From: Acidobacteriaceae bacterium
GTDB taxonomy: Bacteria > Acidobacteriota > Terriglobia > Terriglobales > Acidobacteriaceae
Assembly: GCA_030041515.1 (NCBI GenBank)
Contig: JASHNS010000023.1
Coordinates: forward strand, 1 to 64,000
Direction of reading: 5' to 3'
DNA length: 64,000 nucleotides
Below are positions 27,092 through 33,959 of this stretch, one piece after another. Position numbers and translations under genes: made by a program. Below the pieces are notes generated by a model. It saw only the letters and a list, made by a program, of their open reading frames with translations, was not told the DNA's origin and did no database searches. Each line of letters begins with the position of its first letter. Positions within the stretch are counted from its first letter, which is position 1.

Positions 27092-27341
27092 TCAGCCCCG
27101 GTTTTCCGGCGTCTCCACGGCGAGTCCGATCGAACCAACGTGGAAACCAAGCCGCGTCTCGACATCGCCAGGCGTGTGAAAACCCCTTTCGAATAGGGCA
27201 CGGAGTCTCATTAATCCTTTCGAGCTCTGGAATACTGGCAGGCCCAATAATGTTCGGTGGCGGGGGGGCGAACGTGACGCGCCAATAGGCGGCAGAGATT
27301 CGCTTCAGATGTATCTTCCCTTGCCGATAAACCCCACTCAT
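27092..27341 (-). pseudogene. Enoyl-CoA hydratase/isomerase remnant with a deleted centre
   Basis: The start reads MSGVYRQGKIHLKRISAAYW, RVTFAPPPPNIIGPASIPEL, ERI, which matches the N-terminal strand of crotonase-family proteins (usual NPP.N..GP..IPEL). After ERI the frame shifts and reads LRALFERGFHTPGDVETRLG, FHVGSIG to a stop at 27092, which looks like the C-terminal tail of the same kind of protein. The middle with the oxyanion-hole residues and catalytic Glu is gone (about 200 residues). The ECH identity of the tail is inferred from its position and pattern, not proven. A copy of the recurring element sits 83 bases upstream. Confidence 0.55.
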
Positions 27342-27423
27342 CGCTGCCTCCCACACGGCGCTGTATCGATGACGCGATCAGAAGCGCGCACACTTGCATG
27401 TTGTCCCACAAATCCGAGCTGAT

Positions 27424-27466
27424 CGATTGGACAAACGTGTCGATCGCTACCTAAGTCGCGATAGCC
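27424..27466 (-). promoter_or_regulatory. Recurring regulatory element, copy F
   Basis: On the plus strand: CGATTGGACAAACGTGTCG, ATCGCTACCTAAGTCGCG, ATAGCC. The ATTGGAC end and a TAC-CTAA-GT centre fit, but GGTAT is degenerate. It lies upstream of the hydratase remnant. The remaining sequence to 27645 shows no gene. Confidence 0.45.
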
Positions 27467-27645
27467 AGTGGCTGACGAACGCCGCCGTCGGCGCCGCCAA
27501 GAGGCCCGTCCGGGCAGACCGATTCGAACTCATGCGTCAGACGACTGGTACCGCACATCGCGTGCCGTGCCCAGGGGCGAGGTCACAGGATCGACGAGTC
27601 CCGTCGGCACTGCCGGCATTTGTCGTCTCCCGCGTGTTGCTGGAG

Positions 27646-28104
27646 CTAGCCATGCCAGTGAATCTTCTCGCTGGCGTCTTCAAGTTCGTACCCGAGCCGC
27701 TTCCACTCCTGGAAGCCTCCCGACAGAAGCCGCACACGGGCGAAGCCGACCTTTCTTAGTGCCAGCGCGGTATCAATGCTCGTACGCTGGGCAGGGCACG
27801 TGCAGTAGAGAACAAGATCGTCATCCCTGGGCAAGGCAAAGGAGGCCGCGGATAACTCTTCCTGCGTGAGTCGAATGGCGCCCGGAATCATCCTCGGGTC
27901 GGAAAGCATATCGAGCGGAGTTCGCAGATCGATGATCAGGGGGGTATGCCCGCTCCTCATCAGGTTCTGGAGTTGCTTCGGCGCAATCCGTAAGGACCAG
28001 ATTCGATGGCGGGGAATCTGGCTGCGCCTGCACATGACCTGGACAAGCAACATACCGGTCACGATGGCGGAGGCGAAGATGGACTTAACTGCGAGATGTG
28101 TCAT
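27646..28104 (-). CDS. Membrane-anchored rhodanese-like protein
   Basis: The 152-residue protein has an N-terminal hydrophobic segment (VKSIFASAIVTGMLLVQVM) and one rhodanese domain with PLIIDLRTPLDMLSDPRMIP, LVLYCTCPAQRTSI (Cys in the active loop) and LSGGFQEWKRLGYELE. The active-site loop carries two Cys (CTC). It may move sulfur at the periplasmic face or act as a redox protein. Its ATG overlaps the stop of the sigma-like gene by 4 bases, so translation is coupled. Confidence 0.85.
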   Translation of the reverse strand: MTHLAVKSIFASAIVTGMLLVQVMCRRSQIPRHRIWSLRIAPKQLQNLMRSGHTPLIIDLRTPLDMLSDPRMIPGAIRLTQEELSAASFALPRDDDLVLYCTCPAQRTSIDTALALRKVGFARVRLLSGGFQEWKRLGYELEDASEKIHWHG

Positions 28105-28715
28105 ATGAGGGACCCCGCCAAGGTGATTTTTGACGGGAGGTGCCCCGCCGGTCCGCCCTCCGGTGATGGCGCTGCTTCACCGGATCGTGGTGTGCTAAGC
28201 TGCGATTCTCTTCTCTGGGCAGGCCCGGGCAGCAGCAGGTCGACTCCCTCCAATCCCCGGATTCGCGCACGCCGAACAACCTCAGGTGTCGCCCCGAGCA
28301 GGAGACTGGCTTGTTTATCCGAAAAGCGCTCAAGCAGACAGAGAATGAACACGGCTCGCTCGAACCGGGGAAGCGAGAGCAGAGGATCAGACTTGTAGTG
28401 GCCTGTCAATGTCTCGGTCTCGCCCGTGTCGCCGCGTGGCGATTGTTGAAGGAGATCGCATGTCGCTTTCGTCGCTCGCCTGATAACCGCGTACCTCGCA
28501 TATGCAGGTGCGTATTCCACAAATACCGAATCCTTCCTTACGCAGTCATCCAGAGCTGCAACTAAGCACCTTTCGGCTGAAACCGGATCTTCCGTGAGGA
28601 GCAAAGCCAAGTGGAACATGCCTGAAACATCTGCCCGAAACAAAGCGGCAAAGATCGCCGCTGTTGCATAGCATTCTTGTCCGGCTGGAGAAGCGCGGCG
28701 GCCGGAGCGTTTCAT
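28101..28715 (-). CDS. Degenerate sigma-factor-like protein
   Basis: The 204-residue product has a region-2-like helix block (ADVSGMFHLALLLTEDPVSA, ERCLVAALDDCV) and a region-4-like HTH (RFERAVFILCLLERFSDKQA, SLLLGATPEVVRRARIRGL). It lacks the FSTWL-type segment that contacts the -10 element in ordinary ECF factors. The product at 38780 has the same two blocks. The role may be non-canonical: a sigma-like partner or DNA-binding protein. The ATG at 28715 overlaps the upstream gene's stop (ATGA), which fixes the start; the frame to 28991 is antisense to the previous gene's coding frame. Confidence 0.7.
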   Translation of the reverse strand: MKRSGRRASPAGQECYATAAIFAALFRADVSGMFHLALLLTEDPVSAERCLVAALDDCVRKDSVFVEYAPAYARYAVIRRATKATCDLLQQSPRGDTGETETLTGHYKSDPLLSLPRFERAVFILCLLERFSDKQASLLLGATPEVVRRARIRGLEGVDLLLPGPAQRRESQLSTPRSGEAAPSPEGGPAGHLPSKITLAGSLI

Positions 28716-29563
28716 GGACGGGTCTCCGCGGCACGGCTGAGGGCGGCAGAAGAGTACTCGGGCTCGACGGGGGCATTCCCTCCTGTTTCCACCCATCGAA
28801 TCTCCGAGAGAACATCCGATTCGACCCGCGACCACACGCGATCGTCGCAGTCCATAGCGTTGTGAGTCCGAAGGAAATGTCGATTGACCCAGGAGAAGGA
28901 ACGGCAGCCACGCGGTTGCTTCGTGTAATCGAATCGATAATTGCCGAGGACGTGTGTATGCCCTGGATCTGCAGGCCAAAGGCGTCGACATCCGTGTGCA
29001 AGTCCCCGCGTCTGGAAAAAGTTGACTGCGTTCGCTACATTTGCGGGAGTCACGCAGTCATGGCCCCATAGCTTATTGATGCTGTCGATCTGGACTGTGA
29101 GCAGCACGGGCACGCCCCACTTCTCGAGATGACGCGCCACTTTCACCGCTGCTGAGCCGCCCCAGCTGTGTCCCAGCAGAATCACATCCGCGTTTTGCTT
29201 CTCCGCGGCGGAGAGATGACCATTGCCTTCTGTGTCCAGCCAGCGCAGGATCTCTGCCTGAGCTTTACCCCTCTGCCAGTTGGAAAAGCTCGCGGTACGC
29301 AACCCGGGAATATTCTCCTCGGATAAGCGACGGATCATCTGAATCTCGAAGCGGTGATCGTCGTCGCCACGAACAAATCCGCCTTCGAAGGCGACGACAA
29401 TGATGATTGACTGGTGCTGACCTTCCCGTGAAGAGGCGTGCGTCCTTGTGGCTGCCGAGGACGACCGTGCCAGCATAATCAGCAGTCCAGCCGCTGCGGC
29501 GAGTGCTACGCATGCCCGCCGCGCAGAACGGTAGTCGGCAGATGGGGTGAGGGCGAACGTCAT
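28712..29563 (-). CDS. Exported alpha/beta-hydrolase-like protein
   Basis: The 283-residue protein has a signal or anchor segment (RACVALAAAAGLLIMLARSSSA, residues 16-37) and a hydrolase core with the nucleophile elbow GHSWGGSAA (Ser at about residue 132), preceded by ADVILLGHS. A catalytic Asp may be within LLTVQIDSI; the His is plausible in DPGHTHVLGNYRFDY. It looks like a secreted esterase-type protein with unknown substrate. It heads a three-gene operon with the sigma-like and rhodanese genes, each joined by an ATGA overlap. Confidence 0.7.
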   Translation of the reverse strand: MTFALTPSADYRSARRACVALAAAAGLLIMLARSSSAATRTHASSREGQHQSIIIVVAFEGGFVRGDDDHRFEIQMIRRLSEENIPGLRTASFSNWQRGKAQAEILRWLDTEGNGHLSAAEKQNADVILLGHSWGGSAAVKVARHLEKWGVPVLLTVQIDSINKLWGHDCVTPANVANAVNFFQTRGLAHGCRRLWPADPGHTHVLGNYRFDYTKQPRGCRSFSWVNRHFLRTHNAMDCDDRVWSRVESDVLSEIRWVETGGNAPVEPEYSSAALSRAAETRP

Positions 29564-30016
29564 TTATTTCCCGCCGGAACCTTGCGTGATGCACGTGGTG
29601 GGCCATCCACAAACGCGCGAATTGCGTTAACGGCAAGGGCTGAGTTCCGATCTTTCATTCGCCCGGACGCTGTTACTTCTCGAATGGCATGCCTATTGCT
29701 TGTTGTGAGTTGGAGTCTCAGGAAATGTCGAAGATCATAACAACCGACGCATGCGGTGAGTCCTGCGTGTCGCTTAGTGCCGGGTCGGTCGCGACATGAC
29801 CGACACCTTTGGGAGTAGGTGTGAACAGGCAGGGACGACATTGAGCAGGCGAGCACCCGTGGCCGAGACGCAATCCTCGTTGACGCGCCACGAGCCGATA
29901 TGCGCGCATATTCCGGTCGGCCCCGGCGGCGCTGGCGCTGGGGACATTCTCCTGACCTGCGCCGCGGACTTCGCCTGCCGGCCCGACAGTCAGATCTGGA
30001 CATCGATGGAGGCAGG
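29564..30016. other. Intergenic with a short inverted repeat
   Basis: No convincing gene. A perfect seven-base inverted repeat GTCGGTC-GCGACAT-GACCGAC lies at 29784-29804 about 210 bases before the divergent Cys-rich protein gene and 220 bases upstream of the hydrolase operon; it could be an operator. Confidence 0.4.
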
Positions 30017-30280
30017 GTGATCGAAGCCTGCGCCAACCCAGCCTGTGGCAAAGTCCTTCGATATCTGAGAGAAGGACGGGTGATCGTTTTCGATTTAAAG
30101 GAAGCTGAAAGACAGGGTAATGGCAACGGCCGGCGATTGCAGCACTACTGGCTCTGCGGCCGCTGCTCCTGTTTATACACTCTGGTGCTCAGGGGAGAGG
30201 ATGTTTGCCTCGTTGCGAGATCGACAACGGTGCTCCGCAATCTCGATATGGCGCCCACATCGGATCCTGGTGAGAAGTAG
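30017..30280 (+). CDS. Small Cys-rich (zinc-ribbon-like) protein
   Basis: The 87-residue protein has CANPACGKVLRYLREGRVIV near the N-terminus and HYWLCGRCSCLYTLVLRGED further on, giving CX4C and CXXC(XC) pairs that suggest one zinc ribbon. I know this layout from small acidobacterial proteins without known function. The GTG at 30017 is chosen because GGAGG precedes it by 4 bases and the conserved part begins right after it; the longer frame from 29900 is Arg-rich and not conserved-looking. Confidence 0.65.
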   Translation: MIEACANPACGKVLRYLREGRVIVFDLKEAERQGNGNGRRLQHYWLCGRCSCLYTLVLRGEDVCLVARSTTVLRNLDMAPTSDPGEK

Positions 30281-30640
30281 CGTCTCAGCGCCGGATCATC
30301 GCGGCCCCCCGTCCGCGCCCCTTAGTTTGAGTGGTGAATGTCATGTGTCAAACTGCGTGACACCTTCGACAGTGTAAGTTGTCGATCCTTCCCACGGAAA
30401 GCTCACTCGATTGCCGCCCGAAATGATCATCTTGCCCTTCGGCGGAGAAGAATCGAAGCGCTCACTGCGGAATTTCGCTCCGGAAGCGCAGCCGTGCCAA
30501 CGCGCCAATGCGGCTCACTGCGGAATGTAAGTGGGTCCTCCTCTTCCTGGATGGCAACTCACGTGCAGCAGCGTCGGCTATCTGCGGGCCAGCGCCGCTG
30601 CAAGTCACTTTGAGAGTTCTCGCGGGGATCAGAATCAGCC
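30281..30640. other. Leader region of the radical SAM operon
   Basis: No gene seen. A 14-base direct repeat GCTCACTGCGGAAT occurs twice about 53 bases apart (near 30458 and 30511). It may be a duplicated binding site or simple local duplication. Confidence 0.3.
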
Positions 30641-31933
30641 ATGGAGCCTCCGATGCCACAACAGGAAGTCCAGACTTCATCGTTTCGGCTGGATGTGGAG
30701 CTGCACCAGCTTTTGACGGCTCCGGCCAGCGATACTATCCGACTGCCGCCACTCGGAGTGCCGCAAAAGTTCCCTGAGCCGGTCTTTCCCCAATATCCGG
30801 AACTGCTCGGTCCGGTTGCTGATGATCCAGCCTGGAGGGCACCCGAGCGGCGCCACTGGACTCCCAACCAGGTCTACAAAACGATGCGCGGGTGGCTGTT
30901 TCCATTTATCCGGTCGCGTGTCACGCCCGGTGACTTCCATCCCCTGATCGCCTATCTCTTTACCGAATTCAAGTGCAATCTCGACTGTCATTACTGCTGG
31001 GCTTTTGACAATAAAGTCAAGGGCATGACAGAGGACACAGCAAAGCGCTCCGTGGACTGGCTGTACGGGACCGGGTGTCGCGTGCTCGCCTTCATGGGTG
31101 GTGAGCCCCTGCTGCGCCCGGACTTCATCCATCGGATCACACATTATGCGGCGAAGAAGGGCTTCTGGATCTATCTGCCGACGAACGCGCGCCTGCTGCG
31201 CACCGATGTCATCGACAAGCTGGCTGACGCCGGGCTGGCAACGTTCAACATTGCGGTCGACGCTGTCGATATCAAGCCGGGGTTGCCGAAGGCGCTGGCC
31301 CCCATCCGGAAGCAGTTCGACTATTTGATCCGCAAGCAGTACGCCTACGGGTACTCCACATTTCTGAACATCAATATCTGCCGCAACAATCTGGACGACG
31401 TCCGGCAGCTCACCGAAATCGCGCACGACCTCGGCATTGCTACGGACTATCACATCAATGAATCTCCGCTGCTCGCGCAGGATGAACATTTCAAGCATGC
31501 GGCGGAGAATGTCACTTACATCACGCCCGACGACTGGCCGGCGGTTGAGGAGACCATCCAGTGGCTGACGGAGAAACAGGACTCCGGCTACAAGATGGTC
31601 AACTCGAATACGCGGTTATGGCAGATGGTCGACTTCATGAAGGGGAATCATTTCCCCTGGAACTGCCGGGCGGGCCAGAATTCGATGATCATTCGCGTCG
31701 ACGGAACGCTGGCGCCGTGTTTCCCCATGTACACAGCGAATTACGACTGGGGCGTCGTCGGCGATCACAAGTTCGACACGAAGCAGCTCGACCACCAGAA
31801 AGAGAGTTGCCAGACACACTGTTTTTCCACGCTTAACCATATCCTCGGCTGGTGCTACAACGACCAGCGAGTGATCAAGTACTTCTTCAAACAGCTGGCG
31901 CATGGATTCCAGGGAGTACACGGCCAGATGTAA
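30641..31933 (+). CDS. Radical SAM protein with SPASM-like C-terminal Cys cluster
   Basis: The 430-residue enzyme has the radical SAM CX3CX2C motif in FKCNLDCHYCWAF (about residues 109-121), AFMGGEPLLRPD for SAM binding, and a C-terminal Cys-rich region (WNCRAGQNSMIIRVDGTLAP, CFPMYTANYDW, CQTHCFSTLNHILGWCY) as in SPASM proteins that carry extra Fe-S clusters. It uses SAM and an electron to produce a 5'-deoxyadenosyl radical. Substrate unknown. It is 55 bases before the dehydratase-like gene and thus first in a five-gene operon with low-potential electron-activating proteins. Confidence 0.88.
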   Translation: MEPPMPQQEVQTSSFRLDVELHQLLTAPASDTIRLPPLGVPQKFPEPVFPQYPELLGPVADDPAWRAPERRHWTPNQVYKTMRGWLFPFIRSRVTPGDFHPLIAYLFTEFKCNLDCHYCWAFDNKVKGMTEDTAKRSVDWLYGTGCRVLAFMGGEPLLRPDFIHRITHYAAKKGFWIYLPTNARLLRTDVIDKLADAGLATFNIAVDAVDIKPGLPKALAPIRKQFDYLIRKQYAYGYSTFLNINICRNNLDDVRQLTEIAHDLGIATDYHINESPLLAQDEHFKHAAENVTYITPDDWPAVEETIQWLTEKQDSGYKMVNSNTRLWQMVDFMKGNHFPWNCRAGQNSMIIRVDGTLAPCFPMYTANYDWGVVGDHKFDTKQLDHQKESCQTHCFSTLNHILGWCYNDQRVIKYFFKQLAHGFQGVHGQM

Positions 31934-31988
31934 AAGCCCTTCGAATTCGCCCGGCTCGGTAAGCCAATCCTACCCAGAGGAGAGACGT

Positions 31989-33776
31989 ATGCCGACAACG
32001 GTTGAGGTCGTCCAGACCGACTACGAAATGGAAATTCAGGCCCGCATCGATGCGGAGCGGGCGCGCCTTCGTGCCGAGGCCGGGCTGGCTCGGATGAGGG
32101 AGTTCAACAAGCCGGTGGAGCGCGGGTTCACGGCGGCAGAGCGGGATCGCGTCACAATCCTGTTTGGCGGTCTCACGTGGAAACACGAGGAGATGATCAA
32201 GGCGGTGTTCCACGGGAGCGGGTACCGCTGCGAGAATATCCCGACGCCGGTGGTTGCTGATTTTCAGGCGGGCAAAGAGTTCGGCAATAACGGCCAGTGC
32301 AATCCGACGTATTTCACGGTCGGCAACCTGGTTCGGCATCTCCAGAAACTGGAAGCTCAGGGCCTGACCCGCAAGGAGATCATCGACAACTACGTCTTCT
32401 TCACCGCCGGCTCCTGCGGCCCCTGCCGATTCGGCATGTATGAAGCCGAGTATCGTTACGCGTTGCAGAACGCCGGCTTCGATGGGTTCCGGGTGCTGCT
32501 CTTCCAGCAGACCGACGGCATCAAGGCGGCCAGCGGCGAGCCGGGACTGAAGTTCACGGTCGATTTCGGCATGGGCATGCTGAATGCGCTGAACCTCGGC
32601 GATGTCATGAACGAGCTGGTCTATCAGGTCCGTCCTTTCGAGGTGAACAAGGGCGAGACAGATCGCGTGATTCACGAGGCGGCGAAGACGCTCACCGACA
32701 CGCTGCGCGAACGCAAGCGGTGGCACATCGACGATGCCACCCCGAGGTGGCTGTTGCCTCTGCTATCGAAGAACGAGAAGGTAAAGGGCATCACCTGCAC
32801 CCTCGGAAAGGTCGCGCACAATCTGTACGGCAAGGAATACGTGAACGCACTGCACGCCTGCCGCGACCGTGTCGACGCGATCGAGGTCGACCGTCTGCGG
32901 GTGAAACCCGTCATCAAAATCACAGGCGAATTCTGGGCGCAGACGACGGAAGGTGACGGCAACTTCAACATGTTTGCCTTCCTCGAAAAGGAAGGAGCGC
33001 AGGTGTTGGTCGAGCCGATTGCCACATGGATCGCCTACATGATGTATGTGGCGAAAGCCGGCATTCGGGAGCGCTTCGAGGCCCAGGCGCCGCACCGCAA
33101 CCCAAAGTGGTACGAGGTCAGGAAGCAGCTCGTCAACCGCCTGGCGCTGCTCAAAAAGACGGGCGGCCTCAGCGCCGGCAGTGTCATGTGGACCTACTTC
33201 TATCACCGCACCATTCGCCACCTGGGAGATACTGCTCACCGGCTCGTACCACAGAAGGAGCTGTCACGCCTCGCCCATCCGTTTTATCACCAGCTCGCCC
33301 GCGGTGGCGAAGGCTATATGGAAGTCGGCAAGAACGTGTATTACACCGTTAACCACCTCTGCCACATGGTGCTCGCGCTGAAGCCGTTCGGCTGTATGCC
33401 GTCGACCCAGTCCGATGCGGTGCAATCGCGTGTGGTCAGCAAGTACAAGGACATGATTTTCCTGCCTATCGAGACCTCCGGTGAAGGCGAGGTCAACGCG
33501 CACAGCCGGGTACAGATGGCGCTGGCGGAAGCAAGGGCCAGGGCTCGCGCCGAATTCGACGGCGTCCTCGAGAAGACCGGCAAGTCCATGGACGATCTCC
33601 GCGACTACGTAGAACACCACCCGGAGCTGAAGCACGCGCTCTACAAGGTACCCCACCGGGACGGAATTGCCGGCACCGCGGCACAGTTTGCCTGGCATGT
33701 CAGCGACCTGATCGACCGGGATGATGTACCACGGCGGCACCCAGGGAAACCCATACCTGCGCAGCAGGCAGCGTGA
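31989..33776 (+). CDS. 2-hydroxyacyl-CoA-dehydratase-like protein (CoA-activase partner)
   Basis: The 595-residue protein has the layout of the activase-associated 2-hydroxyglutaryl-CoA-dehydratase-like family: VTILFGGLTWKHEEMIKAVF, NNGQCNPTYFTVGNLVRHL, FFTAGSCGPCRFGMYEAEY (Cys cluster) and late EGYMEVGKNVYYTVNHLCHM, KPFGCMPSTQSDAV. Cys residues in these blocks could hold a [4Fe-4S] cluster. ATG 31989 follows GGAGAG by 5 bases. In many bacteria this part is fused to the activase; here it is a separate gene next to it, split by a short membrane protein gene. The reaction is unknown. Confidence 0.8.
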   Translation: MPTTVEVVQTDYEMEIQARIDAERARLRAEAGLARMREFNKPVERGFTAAERDRVTILFGGLTWKHEEMIKAVFHGSGYRCENIPTPVVADFQAGKEFGNNGQCNPTYFTVGNLVRHLQKLEAQGLTRKEIIDNYVFFTAGSCGPCRFGMYEAEYRYALQNAGFDGFRVLLFQQTDGIKAASGEPGLKFTVDFGMGMLNALNLGDVMNELVYQVRPFEVNKGETDRVIHEAAKTLTDTLRERKRWHIDDATPRWLLPLLSKNEKVKGITCTLGKVAHNLYGKEYVNALHACRDRVDAIEVDRLRVKPVIKITGEFWAQTTEGDGNFNMFAFLEKEGAQVLVEPIATWIAYMMYVAKAGIRERFEAQAPHRNPKWYEVRKQLVNRLALLKKTGGLSAGSVMWTYFYHRTIRHLGDTAHRLVPQKELSRLAHPFYHQLARGGEGYMEVGKNVYYTVNHLCHMVLALKPFGCMPSTQSDAVQSRVVSKYKDMIFLPIETSGEGEVNAHSRVQMALAEARARARAEFDGVLEKTGKSMDDLRDYVEHHPELKHALYKVPHRDGIAGTAAQFAWHVSDLIDRDDVPRRHPGKPIPAQQAA

Positions 33777-33949
33777 TGCGTTCCGTGCGGGAACTTCTTA
33801 TAGAGATCGCCTCTAATCTGGTCATTTTCTTCTTCGCGCTCGCGCTCGTTGTCACACTCGGAGAACTCCAGAGGGAACAGGAGCGACGGGGCGAAGCGGC
33901 ATCGGGGGGCGCGGCACTTGCGCGGCGACTCACCCGATGGAAAGAGTGA
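33776..33949 (+). CDS. 57-residue membrane protein within the activase operon
   Basis: The ATG (33776-33778) overlaps the last base of the preceding stop codon (TGATG), and the TGA at 33947-33949 ends 10 bases before the activase start. The product opens MRSVRELLIEIASNLVIFFF, then ALALVVTLGE and an Arg/Glu-rich C-terminus. One transmembrane helix (residues about 12-29) with an amphipathic tail is predicted. The exact overlap and spacing make translation likely. It might anchor the cytosolic complex at the membrane; I do not recognise a family. Confidence 0.65.
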   Translation: MRSVRELLIEIASNLVIFFFALALVVTLGELQREQERRGEAASGGAALARRLTRWKE

Positions 33950-33959
33950 GAGCAAAGCG

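Noticed and set aside
29560-30126. A 188-codon minus-strand reading frame
   Set aside because: Arg/Pro/Ser-rich with no recognisable motif; it overlaps the better supported Cys-rich protein gene on the other strand and the hydrolase start.
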